Positions 11,392-33,634 are shown, counted from the first letter of the stretch. The stretch: 64,000 bases of DNA from Halichondria panicea (GCF_963675165.1 NC_087388.1:4159047-4223046); one strand, 5' to 3'. Notes: a model not told the origin generated them from the letters alone. A program made the numbers and translations.

Positions 11392-11706
11392 ATGTCCTGG
11401 GTTCTTGACCTTTGCTTGGGGATTATAGCAGCTACCGTTTCTATTGCTCTTGATCGTTTATTTGCCTGGATTGGAAAGCTTGCTATACCTAGATCTATCC
11501 AGTACAGCAAACCAGCGCATCAAAATGTATACCCTAGACAGAAGGGTAACTTTCGATATCTTGTGGTTTCGAAGAATGCAATGAAAGGTCAAAGGTTGCA
11601 ATTAAATCTGGGATCTCTTCTCTCAAGCTGGTTTGTCTGGGGCGCGATAGCTCAACTGATTTATTCTGTGATTTATGAAGAGGATGAAGCTAGTGGTGGT
11701 GTATAA
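11392..11706 (+). CDS. Doubtful ORF, 104 aa, possible two-helix membrane protein
   Basis: An open frame from the ATG at 11392 to TAA at 11706 would give a protein with a hydrophobic N-terminal helix (VLDLCLGIIAATVSIALDRL) and a second hydrophobic stretch near the C-terminus (SSWFVWGAIAQLIYSVIY). It starts 50 bp from the sulfotransferase start on the opposite strand, so it could be a divergent partner gene. The same frame extends further upstream as an antisense shadow of the sulfotransferase. I do not recognise a family and there is no splice or homology support. It may be chance. Confidence 0.25.
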   Translation: MSWVLDLCLGIIAATVSIALDRLFAWIGKLAIPRSIQYSKPAHQNVYPRQKGNFRYLVVSKNAMKGQRLQLNLGSLLSSWFVWGAIAQLIYSVIYEEDEASGGV

Positions 11707-11832
11707 ATCCAGGGGCGCGAGGGTAAACAGTTTTACATGTAAAACATAAGCCCACGTGATGTTTTAATTTGTGACCTTTTGACATTTGGCTACCTCCTCT
11801 GCGGTTCATGGGTTAGCCCCAGGGTTAGCCCA

Positions 11833-13185
11833 GTGTCATAAAATTTTAGGCCCCCCATGAGATTGGGCCCCCCCGGGCCTAGAATTTTAACATTTTAGGC
11901 CCCCTCTTAAAATTTTAGGCCCCCCATTAACAGCGCAACAGCGGTAACATTATGTGACAGTGCATTCTCAATACAGTCTTCTATGGTCTTCACAGTCTAT
12001 GCATGCAGTGCCAGTTACTGAATGCAGCTCTCCTCACACACACACATTTCATGCATGTACAGTAGTACCACTGGTCTCACAGCCATCACACTGCACCATG
12101 TCATTCTATGACCTCATGCAGCACAAAGCACATGGGTGCCAACTGTCCCGAATTGGTCAGGACTGTCCAAGATTACCCTTGTCCCGAAAGGAAACTGCTA
12201 TTCACCTCAGATATCCCAGATTTTAAGGTTGCTGCTTCTGAGCTGGGTTACTAAGCTCCAAAAGGCTTATCAAGCCTGAAACTACTGCATGCTATAATCT
12301 TCAAACAATGAACAAAAACAGCTTTACACAAGAAACTTAGTTTATATAGCAAGGGCATATGAGAGAAGCGCCCTTGTACTATGATACAGTCTAATAAGTG
12401 GGCGGGGCTCACTTGCTTGCATTCTTATTACATACATGTACTGTGATTCCACTATAGATACAACAGTTTCTCTCTTCTTCTATATCTATGATTCCACATT
12501 ACTTGAGAGCTGAGCCAGTGATGCTATTGGAGCATCCCCACAACAATTTACATCTTCTATGTAGGAAAACATGGAGGAAGACATGTATTGTTGTCTTTGC
12601 ACTGAAAATTGTGTGCTTTATACTTTATAATTATTGTGAATTCACAAAATTTTGCCTCCTTAGAGCAGACGCTTGGGGATAATGCCGCCATGTTTTGTCT
12701 TGAAATTTGGCTGAGAAAGTAAGCACAAAAAAGTTGCAAATATGGCGATAGCTATGGCACAACATCGATTGTCTTACAGGCAGATCCAACAATGCAGAGC
12801 TGCATCAAAGCATTTAACTCTTATAGGTATAAGCATGAGTAACTTGAAAGGTAAATCTTCCTTCACTTAGAATTCCATGATAGAATAACAGAACAACAAC
12901 AAACAATTTTGCTAATTTGATACAGAGTCTTTGCATGCATGCAGTCTCTTTGATGCTTTTTAACTAATAGAGCTAACCTTACCATAATTCTTTGACTTCG
13001 TTCTATCATAGATAAAGATTTCTGTTCGTTTATCTATGGTTCTATCGTGCAGAAAAGAGGGGGGCCTAATCTCACAGTGGGAGGCCTAGAATTTTAACAG
13101 ATTGGACCCCCTGGGGGGCCAAAAATTTTAAAATTCTAGGCCCGGGGGGGGCCTAAACATGGGGGGGCCCAAAATTTTATGACAC
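11833..13185. mobile_element. 1.35-kb TIR element with G/C-run termini
   Basis: The left end starts GTGTCATAAAATTTTAGGCC at 11833. The right end is its inverse (GGCCC, then AAAATTTTATGACAC, ending at 13185). Both termini extend for about 100 bp as alternating C-runs or G-runs and AAAATTTTAGGCCC motifs. The interior has no transposase frame and carries a piece of another repeat (see 12130-12245). No clean target-site duplication is visible. It is probably a non-autonomous DNA transposon, with possible nested insertion. Confidence 0.65.
12130..12245. mobile_element. End of the GTGCCAACTGTCCCG repeat family (nested)
   Basis: The segment GGGTGCCAACTGTCCCGAAT continues with TTGTCCCGAAAGGAAACTG, CACCTCAGATATCCCAGATT and GGTTGCTGCTTCTGAGCT. 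It is the inverse of the block at 14925-15052 (GAGCAGCAACCTTGAAAATC ... GGACAGTTGGCACC) and shares its terminus with the complete small element at 55397-55702. This is one end of a dispersed family, inside the larger TIR element. Confidence 0.6.
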
Positions 13186-14417
13186 CGGTAATCTCCATTA
13201 GGACATGGTGGGTGCGTGGCTGACCCCTGGGAATTACCCGCTATATAGATGCTATAAAGCAAGGCAGTTGAAGTCAGTCAATGAGAGTATATATGAAATC
13301 AAGAGTCAAGATGGTTGCTCAAGATCAGAGTCATTGGAACATGATGGCATTTTTGTTTCAAATAATCTTGATCTTTCATCAACTTGGAGATGCTTGTGCA
13401 CAGGACAGTATTTGTGAGTAGAGTAAAAATTATGATAATTATTGCTGCATAATTAAGTCTTATAATAATATTAACAAGCTTAATGTTATAATTAATGTTG
13501 CAAGCTCCACTGTGCTAATGCCTCTCGGCATGTTTCATAGATGCCAAATTCCCCAGACAAATTTAGGGACAAAAAACATGGGGGCATTAGCCCTCGAGTG
13601 ATTGCATGGCCATCAATGGAGTCAAATTTTAGGAAATTCAATATAATATTATTTTGAGCACATATATATATGACTATGATTTTCAGTGCAAAGATATAAT
13701 AATTATTATTGTGTTTAGACCTTGACAAATTGCAGACAAATTTTGCTTTTTATTTTGCCTATTATTCTATTCTCAAAAAGTCGGCCTATTATTCCAGTTT
13801 AGTGTATATACCCATTTTTCCAGTTTAAAGCATCAATGAAAATTAAGACAATTTATTTGTAGTTGTATTGTAGCACTACCTGAGGTAGCATTACAGAAAG
13901 TGAAGTATAATCCTCTAGTGCTGAGTTTTGCAAAAGAGAAAAAGAATTATGCAAAAGAGAAAATACTCCTCCAAGCCTGCCTATAGCCACTAGTGCTTAA
14001 AGCACAGTAATAGATGTCTAGCTACATTATAAGATGTGAAATTAGGTCTACCATGACTCTGAGGGTACTAATTTATAGTGCCCTATATTATTTTCGTTGC
14101 TAGAAGTCTCCCTATAAAATAATTAGTATTCCAACAATTATGCTAGCATAATTTAATTGCTAAGCCTTAATTGGTTGTTTTGAGGAATGCTGCTCATGCA
14201 GCTTTCAATGTGGCTTTCAATAATAATATGTCATTATTAATTGCACAACAAGTGAGTGCCAATTATTGGTCAGGCGAGCCTGACCACCTACTATACACGC
14301 CTGCATGGAGCTGACTTTAATACTAAGCTCTAATAAAGCTTACTATAGCTAGCCTAGAAACGCTTGGAACTATAAATTAAATGCTAAAACATGCAATAGA
14401 CAGAAACAGCTGTACAC
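13186..14417. other. Intergenic, no gene recognised
   Basis: About 1.2 kb of AT-rich sequence. A short frame at 13205-13417 and the antisense frame 13492-13728 show no recognisable protein features. No RNA gene was seen. Confidence 0.4.
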
Positions 14418-14708
14418 CAGTGGCGTAGGCAGAGGAGGGCTGACGGGGCTAGAGCCCCCCCCCCCCCCTTTTTGTGCTCATCAACTCCAACTCAGCTTGA
14501 ATTACCTTGATCTGCCAATCTATTCTGCACTGTACAGCTACTAGAATGATGTCATTCAATGGAAATGTGGGCAGGGCCATGTACTGCGCATGCTTACTGC
14601 TGATGAAAAGTGATGACCTAGGTAAAATTCCAAGCTATTCAGCGCCTGCTTTGGTCCTGCTCAACAGATTTGAGCCCTGCCCTTCCCAAAATCCTGGCTA
14701 CGCCACTG
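14418..14708. mobile_element. CAGTGGCGTAG MITE with 5-bp target-site duplication
   Basis: The termini CAGTGGCGTAGGC (14418) and GGCTACGCCACTG (ending 14708) are inverted. The element is flanked by the direct repeat TACAC at 14413-14417 and 14709-14713. At 291 bp, with a GAGCCCCCCC run near one end and no ORF, it is a non-autonomous element. The elements at 52575-52966 and 53715-54107 have similar CAGKGG...CCMCTG ends and 5-6 bp duplications, so they belong to one broad group. Confidence 0.8.
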
Positions 14709-14924
14709 TACACAAGTTATAGCTATAGCTCAATCAGTTCCATAAATGGGCGGCCTAGAGGTTGATATCTGTATATACTTTAAAAAAACATGCAGGTGCT
14801 ATAGTTAATACACATGGCTGCAGTAAGTGTATGTTAGTTCAATCCAATGTCATCAACCAAGAAAGTAAGCCGTTTCGCCTCCCAACACTGCCTAACTAAG
14901 CAAAATCTCACTCCTACGCCTCTG

Positions 14925-15052
14925 AGCTCAGGAGCAGCAACCTTGAAAATCCGGGATGTCTGAGGTGAATATCAGTTTTCTTTCGGGACAAGGGACAGGG
15001 TGCTATAAATCTGGGACAGTCCCAGCCAACTCGGGACAGTTGGCACCTATGA
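14925..15052. mobile_element. Terminal part of the GGGACAGTTGGCACC family
   Basis: It ends in CTCGGGACAGTTGGCACCTA and carries the same internal blocks, in reverse, as 12130-12245: GAGCAGCAACCTTGAAAATC, TGTCTGAGGTGAATATC and CTTTCGGGACAAGGGACAG. The other terminus of this copy is not obvious, so it is probably truncated or degraded. Confidence 0.55.
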
Positions 15053-15490
15053 TGTGTGAGGTCATTAGTTAGATAAACGAAAGAAAGGGATACGCACTGC
15101 ACCAAAGACTTCCGTTGGATGAGGCTACATTAAATTCTCGTTAACTGGTCACTCTTGGGACAGTGCAGTTTGGCCGAAATAGCGAGGTGGCTGAAAACCA
15201 GGGCAGCCAGAACTGACCATGCAGTATAACGGAATAGCGAGTAGCGCATTTCAGGCAGCAGTAAACATCAATTAAGCTAACAATCTATTCCACACGAAAC
15301 GACCGGTGACCGTTCTTCAGAGAGCCGGATTAGCAAAAGTCTGCTGTAGTTGCGTTTAATGAGCAAAAGGGGTGTGCATGTGCATTTGGATCTAGAAAAA
15401 GATTTATAGCTTACAGCATTAAGTCAAGTTTGTGGCCAGACAGTTCTAGCAGGTAGCATGCGGAGGGTGCTCAAGCATCCCCTGACCATA

Positions 15491-15713
15491 CAGTGGTGGA
15501 TCCATACACATAAGTGAGTGGGAGGCTTAAGCAGCTAGTTTTATAGCAAGTTTACATTCACTTACCACGTACGGTAAGCTTTGTTTGTGCATTTAGTTAC
15601 TAACGCATGCATGCTGACTGTCTCAAGTGATGACCTTTTTTTTAGGTAAATGCGGAATTCTTGTCCCTGCCTTGCCACTGGAACCCCTTATAAGAATCCT
15701 AGATCTGCCACTG
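15491..15713. mobile_element. Possible degenerate CAGTGGTGGATCC MITE
   Basis: CAGTGGTGGATCC at 15491 is inverted, with mismatches, in AGATCTGCCACTG ending at 15713. The start matches the terminus of the better-defined element at 52575-52966. Only a weak ATA flank duplication is visible. The CATGGATCCGCCACTGAG at about 17939-17956 looks like an isolated end of the same family. Confidence 0.4.
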
Positions 15714-16395
15714 ATACGAATCTTTTATGCTCCAAAGGGGATGTCAGTACTCATTATACAAGCCATAAGATATGTTTAAATGCCATCTCTTCAATCACGC
15801 AAGATACAGTTTCGTTCTATCAGTAGTGTCAGGAGTGTAGTGTATGTGTGCATAATTGTCTTGAATTTCTTCTATAGAGGCCTAAAGAGAACAAGAGACT
15901 AAGCAGATGTATTGGGAGCAGTACGCATTCTTGGAGGGTGTGACGTCACACTGCATGCGTTTACCATTATCACGTGAGGCGTTGCCTATCCGTTTATCTC
16001 TAATAATTGTACCATGGATATCTATAGGGTGTTGGACTTGTATACCCATGTATGCATGCAAGGGCAATTCTATTGCCAAGGGAATACATATACAGCTGCA
16101 CAAGGGTAAAATCCAATACACACATGGTATACAGGTTGGCTAGGGATATTCCGTGGGGTGCTCCCTTGAGTATACACAATCGCTCCGTACGTGTAAAGTA
16201 CTACATTTACAAATCAGTATAGCAACACTCTTTGAGTCAACACTCTTTGATCTCTATACCATGCACGTATTATACGTATTGTGTGCCATATATGGGTATG
16301 CATTATTCATTGAGATTTGGTTTCATATAATTATATGGTGTATATCCACACCTCTACACCATAGCACGATGTATATATACTGTTTGAAAGTACAA

Positions 16396-16526
16396 CAGAG
16401 ACCAACAGCACCAGTAACTCTGATCGAAGAAAGCTACATATCTCTTTTTAGTGTGAACCTGCATGCGGACCTCACTCTAAAAGAGAAATGTAGCTTTCGT
16501 CGGAGTTACTAATGTTGCGGGTCTCT
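16396..16526. mobile_element. Foldback element with about 60-bp arms
   Basis: AGAGACC...AGTAACTCTGATCG...AAAGCTACATATCTCTTTT on the left is repeated in reverse complement on the right (AAAAGAGAAATGTAGCTTTC...CGGAGTTACTAATGTTGCGG, then GTCTCT). The loop contains AGTGTGAACCTGC...GACCTCACT, which recurs in the opposite direction at about 16597-16620 and in part at 16746-16760. No coding potential. Confidence 0.6.
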
Positions 16527-17004
16527 ACAATTATGGTACTTACCTTTAGTGTATATGTGTATAACACAGTGCCTCTACTGTACCATTTCTCATTTAGTGT
16601 GAGGTCAGCAGGTTCACACTATATAGAGTAGTGTAGTTTTACAGTTTGCTACTGATGCTGTTGGTCTCTTTCAAAGGGTGTGATAATGGTGGTGTAAATA
16701 TATATTACAGTGCCAGAATATGCGGAACACCTATAGGACTCTTTTAGTGTGAGGTTCACACAATGATGTCGCAATCAAACACAAGAATAGGTATAAACAT
16801 CCAGAAAAAAAATAGTGTAGCAGTGCCTTGTGGAGATGTTGTATAAAATCATGGCAGAATGATCCCCTCTACATTCCTTTCTCTCTGAAAGAATGAACAG
16901 ATGGGTACATACAGTCATTGGTATCTTTGATTCATTTCCAGTCATCATGCACACACAATTCACAGCTTGTGCTAAGTAAAACCCGACTGGCACAGTGGTC
17001 TCCT

Positions 17005-17330
17005 TAATGAAAGCACCGCGGGTGCTGATGCCTCGGTGGAGGTGCCAAAGCTACATAACATAAAGCTACTAATAGTTAGCTTTTATACACACATTGATTA
17101 TAATTATCATGATGAACATTTTTAATTTTGCTGCATGCAGAATCCAGAATCACAGGGAAACACAAAGAGTGGGAATGATCAATGATGATTGTTATTAAAA
17201 ACGATCGATGCCAAAAGTTTAAGTCTAAAATTAATGGCGGCTGCAAGTCAGCAGAGCCTTGCAGCTCTCTTCTCACTCTTGCAGCTACCAATAGCTAGCG
17301 TTCTAGTGCAGAGCTAACTACTAAGTAGAG
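17005..17330. repeat. Dispersed repeat, inverted copy at 26238-26495
   Basis: ACCGCGGGTGCTGATGCCTC, AATTTTGCTGCATGCAGAATC, ACAGGGAAACACAAAGAGTG, TGCCAAAAGTTTAAGTCTA, AGCTCTCTTCTCACTCTTGC, TACCAATAGCTAGCGTTCTA and GTGCAGAGCTAAC appear in the opposite orientation and order at 26238-26495. The second copy lies in a long intron of gene A, so the pair brackets the 5' half of that gene. The family is not identified. Confidence 0.7.
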
Positions 17331-18126
17331 TTCCATTCCTTTTGCATCAGCACCTATACCTGCTTGTTTTTCTATCTTGCCACTGTACATGCGTACTATC
17401 AATAGATACCAGACCGTACTTTTTCATTCGTTTATATGCCTTGCCTGGGACCGAGGCTAAGATCTATACCGTAAATTTGATGGGTGTTTTAATTTGGTGA
17501 TATGGCAGATTTTATAAAGATTGCCAAATATATAAAACCGTCAAATCACATTGTTGTAGTAGCCACGCCTGAGACGCCAAACTAAAAAAACGCCAACTCG
17601 GTTTAAATGGCTCATTCGCCTAATAAAATACCCGCCAACATTTCTGGTTGTATACACGGTATGATGATAGGAAGTTTAGTGCTGTTATGACATTGTGCCT
17701 GAGAGGAGGTTATACAGCTAGGTCTCATTAGATATCATTAGGTCGCTAATGAAGGTATCGTACAATTAAGGGTCTGAATTGCATTTTTCGCACATGATAT
17801 CAGTATTTGCTCACGTATGACAGCCATGTGGCTCTATATGTTATAAGTTATTACAAGAAGTAAACAGTCTCCTGCGCATGACCTTCACTACTCGCGCTGC
17901 GCATTCGTTTGTTTGGAACCCTCTTCCTCTTTTCTGCATGGATCCGCCACTGAGTGCATTGAGAGATACCTGCACAGTGCTATAGCATAGTGCATGAACG
18001 GAATGTAACCCAATATTGCTCCCAATTTGTTGCATGTTGCTTCTGTGAGCAGGCTAAGCCTCAGCTGTATAAGTATGGGAGCTGTGACTTGCATAATTAT
18101 ACTTGCATAGAATTATACACTCTGTA

Positions 18127-18237
18127 TCAGGGCCAGAGGAAGCCGACCTTTCAGCATGATATACTAGCTACTTACACTTACGGTCTTCTGACGTCAATGG
18201 TTGCCAATGGATGTAGTTACTAATACAAGTGATACCT
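18127..18237. repeat. Dispersed repeat shared with 31163-31330
   Basis: GCCAGAGGAAGCCGACCTTT, CAGCATGATATA, GACGTCAATGGTTGCCAATG and AAGTGATAC recur in the same order at 31163-31330 with small changes and an extra internal segment. The repeat ends about 190 bp upstream of the first recognised exon of gene A. Confidence 0.6.
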
Positions 18238-18428
18238 TACAGATCGAGGGCTAGAAGCCGGATTTATTATTTGCATTTGCATTGCGACAGTGGAATACAC
18301 TAGCTGTCTGGCTGTTGTATACAGCAGAAAAAAACAGATCAGCTTATGCTTTTAGTGCATGCGCTCACTAAAGCATAATTACAACCGGTTATACTATTAA
18401 CTGTTCTGTGCAATATTGTCCTACACAG

Positions 18429-28481
<10,053 letters not shown>

Positions 28482-29311
28482 TATTGTATGAACAGATAAT
28501 TAGCTCGCCGCAGTATATATTATTATTATTGGTTTTTTATAGACACCCTAGCTATTAGCATATAAAAGTATGTACTTTATTATTATACAGGTTCCTTTAG
28601 TCAATGTACACGATAAAAATTATAGTAGATGTTCTGTGTATATAGTATCAACATCTTGTTCTTTTTCTGTTTGACTAAAATGATAAAGTGATCATGCGTT
28701 GCCGCCTATAGGGCAATCCAGTTAATATAGGCCCTGATAAATTATCCTCTTCTATTCTCATATTAAACTCCATGTATTAGAATGTACATGCATGCATGTA
28801 GACATAAACTTGTACGTAACCATGATGTGTATGATGTTTTGTACCATGATGTGCTCTGACACTAAGGAATATCCATTGAAACTCTCTGGATACTCCAGGG
28901 TACAAATCCCATGTGGCTTCTAGGGTGTACATTTATGTACCCTAGGGTACACAGCCTAAAGCCCTCCCTCCACCCTTAAAGGACCCTCTCTTTTAAAGAA
29001 CACTACCCTGACAACAATTGTGGAAAGCACAAAAATGTGTACACCCACTTGAATCACATTGTGAAGATCTTAAAGCTACCCAACCCCATTGTAAATGTGC
29101 TTTGTCAAGTGCAAGCACACGCACACAAACCGTACACAGTGCATATAATCTTTACAACAATGGGTACGAATCGTCGCCCACCCTCTGGGTTGTTTTTCAT
29201 GACTGACACTTGTAGCTTAGTAATATTTCATGTTTATAGTTGCAAAATAATGAGAGAAAAAACACTTGAAAACGACATGTACACAATTAATATTTATTAG
29301 CACGTTCACAC
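28482..29311. other. Intergenic region downstream of gene A
   Basis: It contains the gene A 3' UTR and AT-rich DNA. At 28865-28955 there are several GGTAC/GTACCC motifs (GTACCCTAGGGTAC palindrome at about 28937-28950). No coding exon recognised. Confidence 0.4.
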
Positions 29312-30959
29312 CTAATCTATTTTACTACATCGATGTCCAATAATAGCATGTTCATGGCAGATCCTGATGGTACAGTTGGGGCAAGCCATTGCTGTGTGCT
29401 TTTGCTCCTTGCTAGGTATCCTGTCTTGCACACATATTTGACATCTACCTCTGCTCAGTCCCACTCTGCTGACACTCACATGGATGTCCTGCGAAGGAGG
29501 ATTACCAAGGTTGAGACCAGACACACCTCTAGCACATGTACGTGACATACTCAAAGACTACCAATCACTTCCAAACGAAACCCTTTCAACACTTATAGGC
29601 TTTTCACCTACCCTCACACAATTGTGCTTGTACAGAATATACGCATTATTAACAGTAATATCCGCAAAATGAAACAAGATCCTGAACCAATACCGGCGAC
29701 ACTTTCTATCATATCCATACGTCTTCCTCATACGCCCTGTATTGTCAACCCCTCCCATGTACAAGTTATAGGCAGGGAGACAAGGGGGAACACTCTGTGC
29801 GCATAGAGTACCATCTGGCTGCAATCTGAACACAGCGTCTGGCATTGTCTCAGGAAATACATTAGTAGCAAAACACACCACCTTACGGTCATTGAACACA
29901 AAGTAACAGATGTCATCCACAGTCTTAGATACATATTCACCTTTATGAGGTACCACACCCTTTAGATCTGAGGGGAAACCAGCGGCTGACTTTTTTATTG
30001 TACCCACTACGAATACGTCATGCTTACGTAAGTATACAATCAACGGACCAGATGTATAAAAGTTGTCCATGTAGACCACATTTTTTTTTTCTTTATAAAA
30101 TTTAATGCAGAGCAAAGGTGCTTACCAAATAGCAACTGAAAGCTAATATTAAGGTAGCCCTAACAAAAAACAGCAAAAGGCAAAACAAAAAACAACAAAA
30201 AAACGAAAACAAAAAAAAACAAACAAAAAACAAAAGTAACTAAAAGGTGCAGGCAGTGACAAGGACAGTGACATACAAATTAATTAACAGACACAAAACT
30301 GTAAGTAAGGGCAAGCAGGCAATTAGTTATAAGTAAGTAATTAATTGAAACATCCCGCACATGAGCCTTAAAACTAAGTAAACTACTTGCAGAGACAGCA
30401 CTGCTTGGTAGGGAATTCCAGAGTGGAACCACATTTACAAAGAATGATGATTGATAAGACAGTGTTTTGGCAAAGGGGATAAGTAGAGGTTGGTCATGAT
30501 GGTAATGCCGAGGGTTCGGTTTCGGATTGAGTGTGAACCTTGACGAGTGGAGAATTGATTCCCCCCTGATGATCCTGCGGCACAGAGTTACACATGATTC
30601 ATTGTATGAAAAGGCTCAACTAATTGCTTCACTACCCTCATCAGAAGTCCCTTCTCTGACACCTTTTCCCCGGAAGAACCGGTGAGCCTACCATTATACA
30701 CATCAAACGTACATAGATACCCACAACAAGAACAAGAGCAGCACCACACCTTGAAACCTAGCTTTACAGGCTTTGTGGGCATATGAATTTTACCCCCTTT
30801 TCTACCCTTGTACATTTCATCTACGGAAAGCTCTTGGCTAGGATGATATTTGGCCAAGTAGTTTGTACTGAGGGTTTCCAAAACTGTATGTATCTTGCTT
30901 GTTATCTTTCTGCTATCAACTATGCACGTATTGTCGTCACAATGGAGATAGCGCCGCAA
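29312..30959 (-). pseudogene. Decayed piggyBac-type transposase, split by a LINE insertion
   Basis: On the minus strand, 30959-30596 encodes RRYLHCDDN ... ELSVDEMYKGRKG ... VKQLVEPFHTMNHV. After a 509-bp insertion plus its 5-bp duplication, the same frame resumes at VYMDNFYTSGPLIVYL and runs through YNLYMGGVDNTGRM to a TAG at 29558-29560. Past that stop, still in frame, comes the C-terminal Cys-rich domain (GRCQICVQDR ... CPNCTIRICHEHAIIGHRC), ending at 29312. VDEM, MDNFYTS and MGGVD are the catalytic-Asp neighbourhoods of DDE_Tnp_1_7 (piggyBac) transposases. The N-terminal third of a typical protein of about 550-600 aa is missing, and one in-frame stop is present, so it is inactive. No TTAA-flanked terminal repeats were confirmed. 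Confidence 0.88.
30082..30590 (-). mobile_element. 5'-truncated non-LTR retrotransposon (LINE) tail inserted in the piggyBac gene
   Basis: The insertion is bounded by the direct repeat CACAT at 30077-30081 and 30591-30595. Its minus-strand 3' end is an A-tail (the T run at 30082-30090), preceded by T-rich 3' UTR. The 5' part translates to the end of a LINE reverse transcriptase, with the typical C-terminal signature around SSFFVNVVPLWNSLP followed by ASSLLSFKAHV. Removing the insert and one CACAT restores the transposase frame exactly, so this is a clean target-primed insertion that postdates the piggyBac copy. Confidence 0.85.
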
Positions 30960-33634
30960 AACTCAGCTCCACCCTATACACTGCAGTAAAACTGAGGGTT
31001 GAGTGTTTGGTGGGGTTGCAACAACCCAACCAACTGTTCTTGTAGCTATATTAAATTAAGTATAGTGAGACTGGAATACCTGGAAGTCAGTCTATAGGCC
31101 AGGATATTGTCATTTAGTGTTGCCATATAGACTATGTAGACAAGCAGGCAGAGTAGCATTTAATATTGCCAGAGGAAGCAGACCTTTCAGCATGATATAG
31201 CTAACACACCTATACTTGTGTGCGTGCTTAGCTAAATAAACATTCCTCTGATGCACAGTTGCTATCTGCATGCATGACGTCAATGCAATGGTTGTCAATG
31301 GGTGTATAGTTAATTAAGGAAGTGACACAAATTACATATTTCATGTGCCCGTGATAACTTATACAAAGTGGTACCTTGTAGGGCTACAAGGGAAATATAA
31401 TTTTTCGGGTCCCAATTCAATCAGACTACAAGCGCTCATGCAGCCAATCCGGTGGAAGCTACTTTTACGGCACTACATTATTTTTGTAATTTGTATACAT
31501 GAACGATGCATACACCCATGCATGCATGACTTGAGATTCATGGATTGCAAAATAGCTCCTTAATTTATTTCAGACTTGTGCGTTGCGTAGCAAATACTTT
31601 ACTTTAGTAGTTGCATGCATGCATGGGTGCATGACGGGTCTGCATTAGAACGTTATATTGGTACTGTCTAGTGCTATACATATTAAAGTGTGACACCTTC
31701 AAAAAATCAGCCATTATAGCTATATAATTATATGCCTCGGTGCGCATTGCGCAAGCGAGGTATACGTCTATCTGTGTGTCTGCATGTGTAGACTGCTACA
31801 GCTGCTTATAGGATCGAGGAAGTGCAACTAAGAGTTTCTATAGGCTTATATATATATATAGTCATGTTTCTTGTATTTTAATTCGTGGATTTGCAAAATA
31901 ATGCTTTGTTCGAGTTATGCCTAGTTTTGTTTACTTGGAATGTTATTATATTAGTAACTCAATCTATCGGCATTCCCACCTCCAGGTATACTAATCTTAA
32001 TGGATGATGGTTTGATTCCCCCTTCCCCCTACTGCTTCACGATATCCACGTCACACTCCCGACCCTCCACAACCACACACACCCATTAAAGTCCAGGACG
32101 GATTTCTCATCCGCATGAGGGGAGGAGCTGTGTAATGAAGGTACTATTAACTCACCCAAGAATTAGTTAAGATGCTCATGCAGCTGCCAGAACATTCTAT
32201 ATAGAGCAAGATTAATTTTCTGGTTGAATTTTAGAGACTATAACAATGTTGTTGTGTTTTGTAAAACCATGCTTGTTGTAATACAAAACGGTGCACATCG
32301 ACCTTGATTACCGTACCAGCTGTGGAAAAACTTATGCAAAACTCCGGCCCTGTATAATAATTATTATAATGACATGAAAACTCAAATGCTTTTGTTGTTG
32401 AAGCTACAAGGACAAAAATTATATAATCAGTAACAGAGGAGCTATAATTTTATAAGAGCTAACATGCACGGCTGGTCTCTATAAATTATGAGTAATAATC
32501 TGTCTATTAATATCTACAGTCCATGACCATTTGTGTCATTTCCAGTCAAAATCAGTCCTTCTCCAAGGTCTTGCTGCAACGTCAACCTATAGCTATAGTG
32601 CAGACATAATAAATATCATTGGCTTGACCATGGAAGTTGTATAATAATATAGTCAATGTGGTCAATGTGTGTAGTAACCTCGCACCAGGCTGACCAAGTT
32701 TCTCTCGAATGCACACATGCAGTACTTGGTCAACCTTAGGCTAGCGTAATTATTGTTCATTGGCCTGTAGCGTGACGAGGACATAGTCAAGCAATGCCAG
32801 AAAGGAACAAAAGCATTTAAATGAATCGTAAACTGCTTCTGATTGGGTTGCGTACAAGGAAATATACATACATAAATTATCCTATAATTATTCACATTTG
32901 TGTATAGATCATGGGAACAAAACATGTTATTAAAAGCAGAAACGGCTGTGTACATATTAATATGCCAATGTTTATCAGTCTCGCTTGTCATACAATTAAA
33001 TTTAGGAAGCAAGTCAATTCCTTTCATATCATGCATATATAGTGCAAACATTTTTGAGGGGCTTAATTTTCGCTGTTTTCGTGGGTTAATAGCAATCCTA
33101 CACAAAAATTATTATAATCTGCAATGATAAAAGACGTGGCCTTGGAATGTTACGAAATGCTTTTAGAGGCCATTCCACGAAACTTAAAATTTCGCGCTAT
33201 ACAGATATTACTTAGACACAGACACTCCCCAGTTAGTCAAGCTTACAACCTATATAACATACATGCAATTGCATGCGCATGAATGTACAATTGCTCATTG
33301 TGGAAACCATTACTAATAGTTATCACATGAATATACTCGTATATACTTTGTATAGCTGCTGCCATCTCATTCGGAGTAACTGTATAAATATTTGCTTGTT
33401 TAAATCATTAACATGCACTCAACGTACTGTTACTCCAGCAGGCCCTCTTGGTACAAATTGCCCTGCCACTGTTACCACACGTGCTGCAGGTATTAAAGTA
33501 GTGAGCTACAATATATTGTCTCTCACACACTATACCAGGAATTGCATCGGTCTTTGAAATAGTCTCCAACATTGTAAGTCACCCCATTTACGACGCATAC
33601 ATCTCCTTTATGGAAGATTAAATGGAATGCATGG
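30960..33634. other. Repeat-rich intergenic region
   Basis: No convincing gene. It holds a second copy of the 18127-18237 repeat (31163-31330), the short near-palindrome CCTCGGTGCGCATTGCGCAA (from about 31738), several TGCATGCATG runs and a MITE-like element near 33050-33202. Open frames here (for example 32662-33105 minus) are AT-rich and unlike known proteins. Confidence 0.5.
33050..33202. mobile_element. Repeat with GAGGGGCTTAATTTTCGC / AATTTCGCGCTATAC ends
   Basis: GAGGGGCTTAATTTTCGCTG, TTTCGTGGGTTA.TAGCAATCCT and AATGCTTTTAGAGGCCATTCC match, in inverted orientation, segments of the element at 59412-59630. AAATTTCGCGCTATAC lies at one end of both. This is a small non-autonomous family. 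Confidence 0.55.

Noticed and set aside
31738-31763. Short G/C palindrome as a possible tRNA or snRNA remnant
   Set aside because: It lacks cloverleaf arms or conserved boxes and matches the repeat head at 25516, so it is treated as a repeat.
33273-33557. Plus-strand frame containing a Cys/Thr-rich stretch near 33440
   Set aside because: It was considered as an extra exon of the TIL gene or of a new gene, but on the minus strand it is stopped in the required phase, and on the plus strand no partner exon was found.
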